The notes below the pieces were generated by a model, which was given only the letters and a program-made list of their open reading frames with translations, ran no database searches and was not told the origin of the DNA. Positions 8,691 to 18,955 of a DNA stretch of 64,000 nucleotides are shown in pieces. The DNA lies in assembly GCF_001808955.1 (NCBI RefSeq), contig NZ_KV795245.1, positions 1 to 64,000 of the forward strand. Direction: 5' to 3'. This stretch comes from Rothia sp. HMSC078H08. Lineage in GTDB: Bacteria; Actinomycetota; Actinomycetes; Actinomycetales; Micrococcaceae. The translations under genes and the position numbers were made by a program. The number at the start of each line of letters is the position of its first letter. Positions within the stretch are counted from its first letter, which is position 1.

Positions 8691-10448
8691 CTAACGCGCC
8701 GACGCAGAAGCGGAAGCAGAAGCCGACGCAGACGGTGCAGCAGAAGCGCTCGCACTCGAACCCCTACCCGAACTGGAAGAGGCCACATACATGTCTACAT
8801 TACTACCAACCGTGACCTTGGTGCCAGATGAGGGGGTAGTACGAAGCACCGTACCGGGGGCCGCCGTGTCCGAATTCTCATAATGCAGAGAAACATTCAC
8901 ACCCAGAGCGGCAACAGCCTTCGACGCCTCATCAACGTTCTTACCCTCAAGGTTCGACGGCAAAGTCACCGACTTCGGACCGGTGGAATAGCGAACAGTC
9001 ACGCTATTACCCTGCTCCAAAGTACCCGTCGGAGAAACCGAAATCACCGTGTTCTCCGGCTGAGTAGACTCAACACCCTCAGTCTTGGGGGACAAGCCAA
9101 GGTTCTTCAGCTCGTTCACCGCATCCTGCAGTTCACGACCCTCATAGTTAATCGCGTTGATGGTCACCTTCTGCTTTGCAGCACGGGCAGAAGCAGACTC
9201 AGTCGGCTCCACCGTCGAAACGGTACCCGTGTTCGTCGGAACAACAGACGAAGAAGCGCTCGGAACCGGATCAGTCGAACCGCCACCACTATTGGAGGAG
9301 AGGACCGTCCAAATACCGCCAGCAATCAGCACGATTGCCAGAAGCAGAGCAACCCACATCCACACGTTCGATCCACGCTTAGCCGGAGGGGCAACAGCAG
9401 CCTTCACACGACCCGAAGCTGGACGCATGGTCTGCGCACCCGTACGAGGAATAGGCGCCGTCGTCGGCTCCGGCGAGAAACGACCACCAGAACCAAAACG
9501 CGGAGTAGCAGAAGCACTAATCGGCTCAGCCGCAACATCCATAGCGGTCATCGCGACAGTACCGTCGTCAGCATTCTCCTCAGCCAAGAACTGCGCCAGC
9601 GGAGGAACAGCCTTCACCGCTGCCTTCAGATCGCGGCGACGAATCGCATCCACCGCAGAAGCCAGAGCGGTCGCATCCTTAGGACGCTGAGCCGGGTCCT
9701 TCGCCAACAAGCACATGATGAGCGCACGAGCAGGAGCCGGGATGGTCTCCGGAAGCGGCGGCGGCGGATCATTCACCTGAGCCAAAGCAATCGCAATCTG
9801 CGACTCACCCGTAAACGGACGACGACCCACCAAGCACTCATAACCAATAATGCCCAACGAGTACATATCCGAAGACGCGGTAGCCGCCTGACCGGTTGCC
9901 TGTTCCGGCGCCAAATACTGGGCAGTGCCCATCACCTGGCCGGTAGCCGTCAACGGCACCTGGTTAGCCAGACGAGCAATACCGAAATCGGTCACCTTCA
10001 CACGGTCATCCGGAGTGATGATCAGGTTACCCGGCTTCACGTCACGATGCACCAGACCCTGCGAATGAGCCGCAGCCAACGCGCGAGCGGTCTGAGCAAT
10101 GAAGTTCAGAATACGATCGGGCGGCAAGGTAGTCTCGTGCTCGATAATGCTCGAGAGCGGATTACCCGGCACCAGCTCCATGACCAGGTACGCGGAGTTG
10201 TCCTCCTCGCCGTAGTCGAAAACGTTCGCTACGCCGGGGTGGTTCAACAGCGCCGTATTACGGGCCTCAGCGCGGAAACGCTCCAAGAAGCCCGGGTCAC
10301 CGGTGTACTCCTCTTTGAGGATCTTGACCGCAACGATGCGTCCAAGCACCTTGTCGCGAGCTTTCCACACCTCGCCCATACCGCCAATCGCGATACGTTC
10401 GGTTAGGGTGTAGCGCCCGCCCAAAGTGATATCAGCCGCAGGCCTCAC
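8691..10448 (-). CDS. pknA: Ser/Thr protein kinase PknA with two PASTA repeats
   Basis: A 585-aa transmembrane kinase. Kinase motifs are complete: [26 protein letters not shown] and [10 protein letters not shown]. One transmembrane helix (about residues 361-383) is followed by two PASTA-like repeats and a Ser/Ala-rich end ([13 protein letters not shown]). Mycobacterial PknA lacks PASTA domains, while Micrococcales relatives often carry them, so this follows the local pattern. Translation starts at a GTG whose last two bases form part of the pbpA stop (GTGA overlap), indicating translational coupling. It is expected to phosphorylate wall-synthesis and division proteins jointly with PknB. Confidence 0.92.
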   Translation of the reverse strand: MRPAADITLGGRYTLTERIAIGGMGEVWKARDKVLGRIVAVKILKEEYTGDPGFLERFRAEARNTALLNHPGVANVFDYGEEDNSAYLVMELVPGNPLSSIIEHETTLPPDRILNFIAQTARALAAAHSQGLVHRDVKPGNLIITPDDRVKVTDFGIARLANQVPLTATGQVMGTAQYLAPEQATGQAATASSDMYSLGIIGYECLVGRRPFTGESQIAIALAQVNDPPPPLPETIPAPARALIMCLLAKDPAQRPKDATALASAVDAIRRRDLKAAVKAVPPLAQFLAEENADDGTVAMTAMDVAAEPISASATPRFGSGGRFSPEPTTAPIPRTGAQTMRPASGRVKAAVAPPAKRGSNVWMWVALLLAIVLIAGGIWTVLSSNSGGGSTDPVPSASSSVVPTNTGTVSTVEPTESASARAAKQKVTINAINYEGRELQDAVNELKNLGLSPKTEGVESTQPENTVISVSPTGTLEQGNSVTVRYSTGPKSVTLPSNLEGKNVDEASKAVAALGVNVSLHYENSDTAAPGTVLRTTPSSGTKVTVGSNVDMYVASSSSGRGSSASASAAPSASASASASASAR

Positions 10449-11884
10449 TTGTTCAACACCGCCTCAAAGAGTTGCTTACTAGTACTGGTTGCCAACTGGG
10501 CACCGGTCGCCACGTCAATATCCTCATAAACCACAGCAATCGCAATCTGAGGATCATCAGCCGGCGCGAAACCGGTAAACCAAGAATTATTCAAACCTGC
10601 CGTGGTCTCCGCGGTACCGGTCTTACCCGCCACCTTCACACCGGAGACACCAGCATTACGTGCAATACCATTATCAACCGCATTCACCATCCACTGCTTC
10701 ACCTGGTTAGCAATTTCAGGGCTAGTGGACGTACGCAGCTTCTCAGGAGAGAACTCCTGCAAAGTGCTCAGGTTGCTGGTCTTCACCGAACGAATCAGGT
10801 TCGGCTTCATCTGCACGCCGCCATTTGCAATCGCTGCAGAAGTCATCGCCACCTGCAGCGGAGTGGTCTTCACGTCGTACTGACCAATCGCCGACTGGGC
10901 CAGCTGGCTCTGCGTCAGATTCGACGGGAAAGACGACTTAGAAACCGTCAAAGGAATCTTCAAATCCTGGCCGTAACCAAAATTCTCAGCGGTCTTCGCG
11001 ATACGCTCCTGACCCAAATCCATCGCAATCTGCGCAAACGGCGTATTACAGGACTGAGCCAAAGCCCACTCAATCGTCACCTGAGTGCGGGTCGAACACT
11101 GACCGCCCGTATAGTTCGGCAGGCTGATGTTCGTGCCCGGCAGCGGCAACTGCGCGGGGTTCGCAATGACCGAAGATGCGTTGTACTTGCCGGACTCCAG
11201 CGCCGCCACCGCATCAATAATCTTGAAGGGCGAACCCGGCGAATAGGTGTTACCCGCAATCGCACGGTTAAACAGGGGGCTGTCCTCATCAGAAGTCAGA
11301 GCCTGGTAATTTGCCAACACCGAAGAGCTCGTATGAGACGACAGAAGATTCGGATCATAGGACGGCGAAGAAGCCATCGCCAGAATCTCACCAGTCTTCG
11401 GGTTCAACGCCACCACAGCACCCTTACGGCCCTGCAACGCGTTATAGGCAATATCCTGAAGCTTCGAATTAATCGTCAGCTCCACGCTAGCGCCCTGCGC
11501 AGAAGAACCACTGAACAGCTGCGCCACACGGTCGTAGAACTGGCTATCGCTCGTGCCGGCAAGCTCCTTATCCATAGCAGCTTCCAAACCGGTCGCGCCA
11601 TAAATCGTGGAGAAATAACCGGTCAGAGCCGCATACTTAAGCGGGTGGTTATACACACGCTGGTAGTTGTACTCATCATCAGACTTCACCGACGAAGCAA
11701 TCTCCGTACCATCAACCACAATCGAACCACGTGCCGAACCGTAATTGTCGTAGAGCGCTCGAGAATTCCACTGATTATTCATCAGCGTCTTCGAATCGAA
11801 GAACTGAATATAGCTGAGGGTACCCATCAGCAGGACAAACACGCACGCGGCAGACATCCACATGCGGCGAATAGCCCTATCCAT
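10445..11884 (-). CDS. pbpA: Penicillin-binding protein PbpA (elongation-type transpeptidase)
   Basis: A 479-aa membrane-anchored D,D-transpeptidase that cross-links peptidoglycan together with RodA. One N-terminal helix ([19 protein letters not shown]) leads into the dimerisation-like region. The transpeptidase motifs are SPFK (nucleophile Ser, about residue 215), SCN (about 275) and KTG (about 421, [10 protein letters not shown]). The start at 11884 (MDRAIRRMW) follows GGAGGTGAGAAGA; a longer frame upstream runs through rodA and is not coding. It overlaps rodA by eight bases and pknA by four, so the genes are co-translated. Confidence 0.95.
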   Translation of the reverse strand: MDRAIRRMWMSAACVFVLLMGTLSYIQFFDSKTLMNNQWNSRALYDNYGSARGSIVVDGTEIASSVKSDDEYNYQRVYNHPLKYAALTGYFSTIYGATGLEAAMDKELAGTSDSQFYDRVAQLFSGSSAQGASVELTINSKLQDIAYNALQGRKGAVVALNPKTGEILAMASSPSYDPNLLSSHTSSSVLANYQALTSDEDSPLFNRAIAGNTYSPGSPFKIIDAVAALESGKYNASSVIANPAQLPLPGTNISLPNYTGGQCSTRTQVTIEWALAQSCNTPFAQIAMDLGQERIAKTAENFGYGQDLKIPLTVSKSSFPSNLTQSQLAQSAIGQYDVKTTPLQVAMTSAAIANGGVQMKPNLIRSVKTSNLSTLQEFSPEKLRTSTSPEIANQVKQWMVNAVDNGIARNAGVSGVKVAGKTGTAETTAGLNNSWFTGFAPADDPQIAIAVVYEDIDVATGAQLATSTSKQLFEAVLNK

Positions 11885-13337
11885 TCTTCTCACCTCCAGA
11901 ATCCTTAGCCGTAATACGCGCCAGAACGCTAGTAGCACCCTCCGGCTCGTAGCTAGTGTCCGCATGGTCAATACCCTGCGGAGCATCATAACCAGCCACC
12001 AGGTGAGGTGCGCGGGCACTATGAGAAATCGACAGCCACAGCGCCACAATAATCCAGTTAGCCACCAACGAGGAGCCACCGGCAGACATGAAAGGAGTCG
12101 TCAGACCAGTCAGCGGAATCAAGCGAGTCACGCCACCAATCACCACGAACAGCTGCAGAACCATGACCGTAGACAGGCCAGCAGCCAGCAGCTTACCGAA
12201 ACCATCACGAGTACCCAACGCCGCACGGTAACCGCGCGAAACCAGGAGCATGAACATCATCAGGATCGCGCCCAGACCAACCAGGCCCAGCTCCTCACCC
12301 AACGAGGAAATAATCATGTCCGAGTTAGCGTACGGGACGAGGTTCGCGCGGCCCTGACCCCAACCGCGGCCAAAAAGACCGCCATAAGCCAGGCCGAAAA
12401 CGCCCTGCAGAATCTGACCCGAACCGCCAGGAGACGCCTGGTAAATCTCCGGATCAAAAGCATGCACCCACGCATAAATACGGGCGTGCACGTGCGAGAC
12501 ATAGTGGTACGCGAAATAGCCACCCACAGCCATACCGATACCCGCAACCACCAGCCACGAAATACGACCGGTCGACAGGTACAGCATCGCCATGAACAGA
12601 CCAAAGAACATGATTGCCGAACCAAGGTCCTTCTGGAACACCAGAACACCCAGGCTCACAATCCACGCCAAGAACACCGGCGCCAAATCACGCAGACGCG
12701 GCAGATTAATCGGACCAATACGGCGGCCAGCCACCAGAATCAGGTCACGGTGCGTCGCCAAATAGCCGGCGAAGAAAATCGCCAAAGTAATCTTCGCGAC
12801 CTCACCCGGCTGGAACGTGCGGTTACCGATATGAATCCAAATACGAGCACCATTAAGCTCCATACCCAGACCCGGAACCAGCGGCATGATGAGCAGAATC
12901 ATCGACAACACCAGCGAGGTGTACGTGACCTTACGTAGCAGACGGTAATCCCTGAGCACGAACACGATAATCGCGCACAGCACCATAGACACGCCGGTCC
13001 ACATCAGCTGACCATCACCCACCGGCGCCGCAATCTGCGGGTCCAGACGATAAATCATGGTCAAACCAATACCGTTCAGCGCCACCACCAGCGGCAGAAT
13101 AAACGGATCAGCATAACGTGCGCGGAACTGCATGACTAGGTGAATCAGAAGAGCACCGGCACCCAGCACCACCGTGCACGGCAACCACTGGCTCTTCGAC
13201 GTATCAAAAGCATGCTCCGGATCAATCAGATACATGCCGAACGAGCTGATACCCACCGCCAAAACCAGCAGGAAAAGCTCCGTGAAACGGCGTGCACGAG
13301 GCGCATCCGACTCACGACGGAACGAGAACTTAGCCAT
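11877..13337 (-). CDS. rodA: RodA/FtsW-family glycosyltransferase
   Basis: A 486-aa polytopic SEDS protein, polymerising lipid II into glycan strands as partner of the adjacent PbpA. About ten to twelve membrane segments are visible. The signatures KDLGSAIMFFGLFMAMLY, FGRGWGQG and GLTTPFMSAGGSSLVANW match conserved SEDS loops, including the catalytic-region Asp in FQKDLG. The start at 13337 follows GGTGAG; overlap with the pstP end is eight bases. The C-terminal 40 residues are hydrophilic and cytoplasmic, possibly a kinase target, which is inference. Confidence 0.94.
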   Translation of the reverse strand: MAKFSFRRESDAPRARRFTELFLLVLAVGISSFGMYLIDPEHAFDTSKSQWLPCTVVLGAGALLIHLVMQFRARYADPFILPLVVALNGIGLTMIYRLDPQIAAPVGDGQLMWTGVSMVLCAIIVFVLRDYRLLRKVTYTSLVLSMILLIMPLVPGLGMELNGARIWIHIGNRTFQPGEVAKITLAIFFAGYLATHRDLILVAGRRIGPINLPRLRDLAPVFLAWIVSLGVLVFQKDLGSAIMFFGLFMAMLYLSTGRISWLVVAGIGMAVGGYFAYHYVSHVHARIYAWVHAFDPEIYQASPGGSGQILQGVFGLAYGGLFGRGWGQGRANLVPYANSDMIISSLGEELGLVGLGAILMMFMLLVSRGYRAALGTRDGFGKLLAAGLSTVMVLQLFVVIGGVTRLIPLTGLTTPFMSAGGSSLVANWIIVALWLSISHSARAPHLVAGYDAPQGIDHADTSYEPEGATSVLARITAKDSGGEKNG

Positions 13338-15093
13338 TATTCTCACCGCCTACCGCAGCAGGAGCCTCCGAAGAAGCCTGCTCAGGAGCCGGGGATGCCG
13401 AATCAGAGCCCGGTGCTTCAGAGCTCGGAGCCTCACTGGGTGCCGCAGAGCTCGGGGAAGCGGAAGCGGAAGCCGAGGCAGACGCTGCAGCCTGCTCAGC
13501 CTTCTCACGCGTCTGATCCGCCTGAGTCTTCAAACGAGACACAATCTGGTGCGCATCATCCAGGTCCTTCGCCGTAATCGCATTACGCAACAAAGAACGC
13601 GTATGATCGCTCAGCTCACTCGTAGGAATATCGGTATTCTCCACCACGTGAGAAAGGCGAATCGGGCCCAACGCATGCGGAATACCGTTGTACACCGCAA
13701 CCGTGCCGTCACTCTCACCCACATAGTAGCTACGCTCTACATAACGCAGACCGGTCCACGCAGCCAACGTCAAAACAGCCGCAACCAGCAGAGTAATAAA
13801 CAGGCGAATCGGCCACGACCTCGGACGCGAACGCTCCTCAGTGTCCTCAGCAATCAGCTCCTCCAGCTCAGCCGGCAGGGCCGCCTCATCAGACTCAACC
13901 TTCAACGGCACACGCTGAGCCACCGTCGCACGATGCTCCAGGGTACGAGAAGTCACCGCCGGAATCATGCCGGTCTCAGTAGCCACCGAAGCGGCACCAA
14001 CCAGCTGATGCGGGCGGGAACCCAACTCGCTACGCAAAATCGCAGCGTTCGTAAGAGCCGCATCCACGGCGTTATCGTACGTACCGATATGGTGACGAAC
14101 CGCCCCAGAACCGCTGTGCAACAGGGTGCCAGAGAAGTCACGAGCACGACGGAAACGGCGCAACGACCGACGATGATGCTCCTCAGAGTCCTCATCATGG
14201 TGCGCACCCAAAAAAGCCTCAGCAGCTTCAGCCGTGGCAGCAACCTCGGGAAGCTTCTGAGTGTTCGTGCTGACCTCCTGCTCCGCCACAATCGAATCAG
14301 GCAGAGCAGACTCAGGCAGGCTCGAAGGACCCACCGGCTCATCCACCGGCAGAACCTCACGGTCAATTACCTGCAGAGACACAACCGTGACATTGTCCGG
14401 AGCGCCACGCTCCAAGGTCATCGCAATCAGAGTGTCAGCAATCTCAGACAGGTCATCGGTAGAACGCATGACCTGCTCAATCTCCGACAGGGACACCACA
14501 GCATCCAAACCATCCGAAGAGAGCACCCAGCGCTCGCCGGGAACAGCGTCCAGAGTCTTCAACTCCAGCTCAGGGGACGCGTCAACATCACCCAGAACGC
14601 GCATAATCACGTTCTTATGCGGGTGGTTCTCCGCCTCCTGCGGGGTAATACGACCCTCATTGAGCAGGCGCTGCACAAACGTATGGTCAGTAGAAATCTG
14701 CTCAAACTCGCCATCAGCACCCGGACGCAGACGATACGCACGCGAGTCACCAATATGGGCGAACTCAATGCAGTCACCGTCAATCAGCAGGGCAGTACAG
14801 GTCGTACCCATACCCGCCAGCTGCGGATCATTTGCCGCCAGCTCATTAATAATCAGGTTCGCGCTCTGAATCTCATCAGCCAGATAAACGCTACCGGTAC
14901 CATCCTCAAAGTCAGGATGGTCAAGCGGAGTCAGATTCAGAACCGTCGTAGCCGACGCGACATCGCCGCCCACGTGGCCGCCCATGCCGTCAGCAACGAC
15001 CGCAAGGAAACGACCACCGTAGCCGGAGTCATCATTCTTCGAGCGTTTCAGACCCGTATCAGAGCGGGCCTCAAAACGAAAAGCAATCTTCAT
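13330..15093 (-). CDS. pstP: PP2C-family Ser/Thr phosphatase PstP
   Basis: A 587-aa membrane-bound phosphatase that reverses PknA/PknB phosphorylation. The catalytic domain (residues 1-240) shows metal-binding Asp residues in VVADGMGGHVGGDVAS, IGDSRAYRL, SSDGLDAVV and GAPDNVTVV. A long disordered linker, one transmembrane helix (about residues 420-445) and an extracellular Ser/Ala/Pro-rich tail follow. The length is greater than that of mycobacterial PstP mainly through the linker. It overlaps rodA by eight bases and lies three bases after fhaB. Confidence 0.94.
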   Translation of the reverse strand: MKIAFRFEARSDTGLKRSKNDDSGYGGRFLAVVADGMGGHVGGDVASATTVLNLTPLDHPDFEDGTGSVYLADEIQSANLIINELAANDPQLAGMGTTCTALLIDGDCIEFAHIGDSRAYRLRPGADGEFEQISTDHTFVQRLLNEGRITPQEAENHPHKNVIMRVLGDVDASPELELKTLDAVPGERWVLSSDGLDAVVSLSEIEQVMRSTDDLSEIADTLIAMTLERGAPDNVTVVSLQVIDREVLPVDEPVGPSSLPESALPDSIVAEQEVSTNTQKLPEVAATAEAAEAFLGAHHDEDSEEHHRRSLRRFRRARDFSGTLLHSGSGAVRHHIGTYDNAVDAALTNAAILRSELGSRPHQLVGAASVATETGMIPAVTSRTLEHRATVAQRVPLKVESDEAALPAELEELIAEDTEERSRPRSWPIRLFITLLVAAVLTLAAWTGLRYVERSYYVGESDGTVAVYNGIPHALGPIRLSHVVENTDIPTSELSDHTRSLLRNAITAKDLDDAHQIVSRLKTQADQTREKAEQAAASASASASASPSSAAPSEAPSSEAPGSDSASPAPEQASSEAPAAVGGENNG

Positions 15094-15096
15094 ACA

Positions 15097-15561
15097 CTAG
15101 CCCCTCAACTGCATGGTGGTACCGCCAACGCGGAAATCATCACCGGGCTCAATCGGGGTCGCACGAGTCAGACGCTCGCCATTGACGAACGTACCATTAG
15201 TAGAATTCAAATCCTCCAGGAACCAACGGGAACCCTGAGGGAACAGGCGCGCATGGCGACCCGAGGCGTAATCATCCTGCAGAGACACCTCAATGTCATT
15301 AGCGCGGCCAATAGTAATCGGCTGGTCGCCCAGCTGCATCATGGCGCCAGCCTGCGCACCGGCAGTAATCACAAGCTGCGAAGGGCGAGTCGGCGGAGGC
15401 ACAATATGGGTAGCCTCCGGAACTGCATCAACCGGCGCCGCACGATAGTTCTTACCCAAACCAAGGTCACGGCGAGCAGCCGAAACCACCAGGAAAACAA
15501 AGAACCAGATGAGCGCCAGAAAAGCGTAACGAAGGATAGTAACAGTCAGTTCGGACGCCAT
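15097..15561 (-). CDS. fhaB: Membrane-linked FHA protein (FhaB/FipA)
   Basis: A 154-aa protein with an N-terminal transmembrane helix (LRYAFLALIWFFVFLVVSA) and a C-terminal FHA domain (about residues 75-150). The phosphothreonine-binding signature is complete: IGR, SGRHARL and NSTNGTFVN. FhaB/FipA homologues read kinase signals and link cell division with wall synthesis. Its ATG shares one base with the fhaA stop (TAATG), and GGAGGTG lies upstream, so it is translationally coupled to fhaA. Confidence 0.93.
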   Translation of the reverse strand: MASELTVTILRYAFLALIWFFVFLVVSAARRDLGLGKNYRAAPVDAVPEATHIVPPPTRPSQLVITAGAQAGAMMQLGDQPITIGRANDIEVSLQDDYASGRHARLFPQGSRWFLEDLNSTNGTFVNGERLTRATPIEPGDDFRVGGTTMQLRG

Positions 15562-16442
15562 TAACGGACACCTCCGGTCGAACTATGGAAGATGATGCGG
15601 GTATTACCCATGCGAAGCAGCGAACCGTTCGCCAGCACCACCGGCGCACGCAGAGGCGCACCATTAATCAACGTGCCGTTGGTAGAACCCATATCGGTGG
15701 CGACCACCGCACCACCCTGCATCGAAAGCTGCAGGTGACGGCGAGAAACACCCTTATCGTCCAGACGAAAATCAGCATCAGAACCGCGGCCCAGCACAAA
15801 CGGCAGGTGGTTCACCGGGTGCATGCGACCCTCAATCTCCAAGAAGAAACGGGGAGCTGCCGTTGCCGGGGGTGCTACAGGCATGCTCGGGCGACCCACA
15901 GGAGCCTGCGGCTGTGCAGGCTGCGCGGGCTGTGCAGGGTGTGCGGGCTGGGCCGGCTGAGCAGCCGGCTTCGTAATGCGGGTCGGCAAAGAAGACTCGC
16001 GCGGCGGACGCACCGGCGCATAGTTAGTAGCACCACGCAAAGACGGGGACGCCGGAGCCTCCGGTACAGAGAACGGCTCGAAAGTCGCAACAACCTCAAA
16101 CTCGCCCTCAGAGAGAGAATCAAGAACGTTGAAGGTCACGCGAACCGCACCAATGAGGGTGTAACCCTGCGCGCGGGCGTGCGAAATCGCCAAATCGCAC
16201 AGCTCAACAGCGAACGGGTTGCCCCACTCGCGCACGCGAGGGAAATCAACCGGTGCGAAACGGAGAGTATAGACATTAGGGGCCATAGTGCGGCCACTGC
16301 CGTCCACGTAGGACTCGTCATCCATCATGATGCGGACGCGGTTAGCGACATCCGCCTTCGCAAAGGTGCCGAAGCCCTTGGAAAGGCCGACAGTGCGACC
16401 GATGCCTTGCTCCAGCTTGCCCAGCTTGTCGAAAAACTTCAT
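15561..16442 (-). CDS. fhaA: FhaA: DUF3662 plus FHA domain protein
   Basis: A 293-aa soluble protein. The N-terminal DUF3662 domain (about residues 1-125, beginning MKFFDKLGKLEQGIGRTVG) is followed by a Pro/Ala/Gln linker and a C-terminal FHA domain with LGRGSDADF, SRRHLQL and GSTNGTLING. In mycobacteria FhaA binds phosphorylated MviN and restrains wall synthesis. The linker is short compared with mycobacterial FhaA. AGGAGG precedes the ATG, and it is the first gene of the operon running to pknB. Confidence 0.93.
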   Translation of the reverse strand: MKFFDKLGKLEQGIGRTVGLSKGFGTFAKADVANRVRIMMDDESYVDGSGRTMAPNVYTLRFAPVDFPRVREWGNPFAVELCDLAISHARAQGYTLIGAVRVTFNVLDSLSEGEFEVVATFEPFSVPEAPASPSLRGATNYAPVRPPRESSLPTRITKPAAQPAQPAHPAQPAQPAQPQAPVGRPSMPVAPPATAAPRFFLEIEGRMHPVNHLPFVLGRGSDADFRLDDKGVSRRHLQLSMQGGAVVATDMGSTNGTLINGAPLRAPVVLANGSLLRMGNTRIIFHSSTGGVR

Positions 16443-16640
16443 GCCGCCTCCTTCTCAACGACCATTCCGAGCAACAGACCGCGCAAACGGTCTTTATCCG
16501 AAAGGCTCAGTTTAACGAGCGTGTCTGTGCGTTAGCTGTGTGCCCTGTGAATGAACACACCCGATTCTATTTTAGGTGATGCACTTGCCATCGCTCTGGA
16601 ACCCCGTCATTTAGCGGGGAATTGGTTATGGATATGAAAA

Positions 16641-16667
16641 AATCCCCGGTTCTTTCGAACCGGGGAT
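16641..16667 (-). terminator. tRNA-Leu terminator
   Basis: The stem ATCCCCGGTTC with complement GAACCGGGGAT is followed on the minus strand by a run of six T. It lies seven bases beyond the tRNA 3' end. Confidence 0.9.
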
Positions 16668-16673
16668 CGTTGG

Positions 16674-16757
16674 TGCGCGAGGGGGGAGTTGAACCCCCAC
16701 GCCCTCACGGGCACACGGACCTGAACCGTGCGCGTCTGCCTATTCCGCCACTCGCGC
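16674..16757 (-). tRNA. tRNA-Leu (anticodon CAG)
   Basis: An 84-nt class II tRNA read on the minus strand. The acceptor stem pairs GCGCGAG with CTCGCGC, with discriminator A. The T-arm GGGGGTTCAACTCCCCC is complete, the long variable arm contains GCCCGTGAGGGC, and the anticodon loop reads TTCAGGT. CCA is not encoded. It lies upstream of fhaA in the opposite sense of neither neighbour and has its own terminator, so it is a separate transcription unit. It decodes CUG, a favoured Leu codon in this high-GC sequence. Confidence 0.96.
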
Positions 16758-16899
16758 ATGTGTCTTACGGTGTATCACCGCAGGCAACACATAAAACTAT
16801 ACGGACTGCATACGGTGCTGTCCAATCGAGAATGTGTGACCTTTGTTACTTGTGTTATGTGGAGGTGGTGGTGGGGGCTCAGGAAGAGCCTCCGAGCCG

Positions 16900-17187
16900 T
16901 TACCAGCCACCCTCCTCGGAAGTTGCAGTATCGGAAGCAGCCGCAGAAGCCTGCGCTCCGCGTTCCTGCTCAGTACGCTCCCGATCAATGCGTTCCAGAC
17001 GCGCACGCAACAACCACGTCACCGGACCCACATACGGCAGACACAGCACCAGCAGAAGCCACTTCAACTTCTGTACCTCCGAAAAATGCGGGTTCCGATG
17101 AATCGTCACCAGGCACAGCAGCGCCAACGCAATACCCGCCAGAAAAACAACCGTGACCACCAGCTCCAGTACGGCATGCCAATCCAT
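16900..17187 (-). CDS. Small membrane protein, PLDc_N-like (95 aa)
   Basis: A 95-aa protein with two transmembrane helices (about residues 8-26 and 43-59) and a charged C-terminal tail. The segment LKWLLLVLCLPYVGPVTWLL resembles the PLDc_N family (phospholipase D-nuclease N-terminal), which has no enzymatic domain of its own and unknown function. The start at 17187 is set by AGGAGGG just upstream; the open frame to 17325 lacks one. It stands alone between the tRNA and the symporter gene. Confidence 0.75.
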   Translation of the reverse strand: MDWHAVLELVVTVVFLAGIALALLCLVTIHRNPHFSEVQKLKWLLLVLCLPYVGPVTWLLRARLERIDRERTEQERGAQASAAASDTATSEEGGW

Positions 17188-17304
17188 AAACCCTCCTAAT
17201 ATCCTTCCTAAGGATACAGACCCCGAATATGCCCCGGGATATGCATCAGGATGCGCCCAGAACGTGTGCCGGCAGGCGCCCCCCTCCACACGCCCCTCGG
17301 GCAC

Positions 17305-17342
17305 GCAAAAGGGCCCGCCCCGCACACAGCAGGACGGACCCT
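17305..17342 (-). terminator. Terminator of the alanine symporter gene
   Basis: On the minus strand AGGGTCCGTCC pairs with GGGCGGGCCCT and is followed by TTTTGC, 29 bases past the symporter stop codon. Confidence 0.75.
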
Positions 17343-17370
17343 CCGCAAAAGCCTATACAAGGCTCACAAA

Positions 17371-18933
17371 CTAGCGGCTAGCCTTCTTAGCCTTCTTCGC
17401 AGCACGACGCTCAGCAGTCTTCGCATCATACTCAGCCCAGAACTCGCGGGTAGTCACCGCATCGGTACCATCCCACGCCGCCAGATTCTTAATCTCCGGC
17501 ATATCCGAAGCCTTGAAAATCGGTTCCAAACCAGCCTTACGCTGAGCCTCGTAATTCTTCAAGACCGCAACCACCTTCGGGGTCAGCAGCAGCACAGCCG
17601 TCAAGTTCACAATCACCATGCCGGCATTCAGCATATCCGCGGTAGTCCACACCAGATCCAGCGAAGAAATCGCGCCGAAGAACACGAACGCCAGAACCAG
17701 CACCCGGAAAATAGTCATCGGCAGCTTACGCTCAGTCACGAAACGCATGTTCGACTCGCCGTAGTAGTAGTTACCAATCACGGTCGAGAACGCAAACATG
17801 AAAATAGCGATGGTCAAGAAGTGAACCGCCCAATCGCCCAGCTGCATAGCCAGCGCCGACTGAGTCAGCGACGCACCACGAGAACGATCACCATAGGTCG
17901 GGTTCGACAGCAGAACAATAAACGCAGTCACAGTACACGCCATCATGGTGTCAAAGTAAACACCCAGAGTCTGCACGTAACCCTGCTTAGCCGGGTGAGA
18001 AATAGTAGCGGTCGCGCCAGCGTTCGGAGCAGTACCCATACCCGCCTCGTTAGTCAGCAGGCCACGCTTCATACCCCAAATCACGGCGCCCATCGCGCCA
18101 CCGGTCACGAACTCCTTGATGCCAAAAGCACCCTGGAAAATCATCAGCAGCATCTCCGGAACCTTGCCAATGTTCAGCAGAACAACCAGCAGACCCAGCA
18201 GCAGATACAGTACCGCCATAATCGGCACCAGCCACTCAGTCACCGAAGAAATCGCGCGAATACCACCGAAAATAATAGCCGCAGTCAGCGCCACCATAAT
18301 CAGACCAATAGTGATGCGGAAGCCCATCGAGTTAGTACCCGAAACATCAATGCTGAACGAGTTCGCCGCAGCATCCACCACAGCATTCGTCTGAACCGCC
18401 ACAAACACGAACGCATAAGTGACCACAATGAACGCCACAAAGATGTAACCCATCCACGGAGCATTCAGACCGCGCTTCATGTAGTACGCCGGACCACCAA
18501 TATAGGAATCCTTACCGCGCTCCTTATACAGCTGACCCAGAAGGGACTCCGCAAAAGCAGAAGCCGCACCAACAGCAGCAATAACCCACATCCAGAACAC
18601 AGCACCCGGGCCGCCCATAGCAATAGCCAAAGCAACACCCGCAACAGTACCGGTACCCACACGAGAAGCCGCCGAAACAGTAAACGCACGGAACGAAGAA
18701 ATGCTCTTCTTACCGTCAGCCTCACGAGCAACCGGGTCACCCAGGACGCGGATCATTTCCTTAATGGAACGCCACTGCACACCGCGAGTGCGGATCGTAA
18801 TGTACAGACCAGCCGCAATCAGAGCGTAGTAGAGGAAATTACTCCACATCCAGTTCTGCACGGCATCCACGGAGGAAGTCAGTTCCGCAGTCTGCGTATT
18901 AATGTCCCCGATGATATTCAGAAGAAAATCCAC
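17371..18933 (-). CDS. Sodium:alanine/glycine symporter (AGCS family)
   Basis: A 520-aa membrane transporter importing alanine or glycine with Na+. Family signatures include GNVGTGTVAGVA-like SRVGTGTVAGVALAIAMGGPGAVFWMW, KERGKDSYIGGPAYYMKRGL and GLLTNEAGMGTAPNAGATA. About ten membrane segments are visible. I choose the GTG at 18933, because GGAG lies six bases upstream; the longer frame would need a TTG at 18957 inside a terminator-like structure. The C-terminus is Lys/Ala-rich. The gene is preceded by a folded leader that ends in an intrinsic terminator, so expression is probably controlled by premature termination. Confidence 0.9.
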   Translation of the reverse strand: MDFLLNIIGDINTQTAELTSSVDAVQNWMWSNFLYYALIAAGLYITIRTRGVQWRSIKEMIRVLGDPVAREADGKKSISSFRAFTVSAASRVGTGTVAGVALAIAMGGPGAVFWMWVIAAVGAASAFAESLLGQLYKERGKDSYIGGPAYYMKRGLNAPWMGYIFVAFIVVTYAFVFVAVQTNAVVDAAANSFSIDVSGTNSMGFRITIGLIMVALTAAIIFGGIRAISSVTEWLVPIMAVLYLLLGLLVVLLNIGKVPEMLLMIFQGAFGIKEFVTGGAMGAVIWGMKRGLLTNEAGMGTAPNAGATATISHPAKQGYVQTLGVYFDTMMACTVTAFIVLLSNPTYGDRSRGASLTQSALAMQLGDWAVHFLTIAIFMFAFSTVIGNYYYGESNMRFVTERKLPMTIFRVLVLAFVFFGAISSLDLVWTTADMLNAGMVIVNLTAVLLLTPKVVAVLKNYEAQRKAGLEPIFKASDMPEIKNLAAWDGTDAVTTREFWAEYDAKTAERRAAKKAKKASR

Positions 18934-18955
18934 TCGGCACTCCAATCTTGAAAGC

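Noticed and set aside
13174..15564. 796-codon plus-strand frame
   Set aside because: Antisense shadow of pstP and fhaB; Arg/Gln/His-rich composition typical of a high-GC complement.
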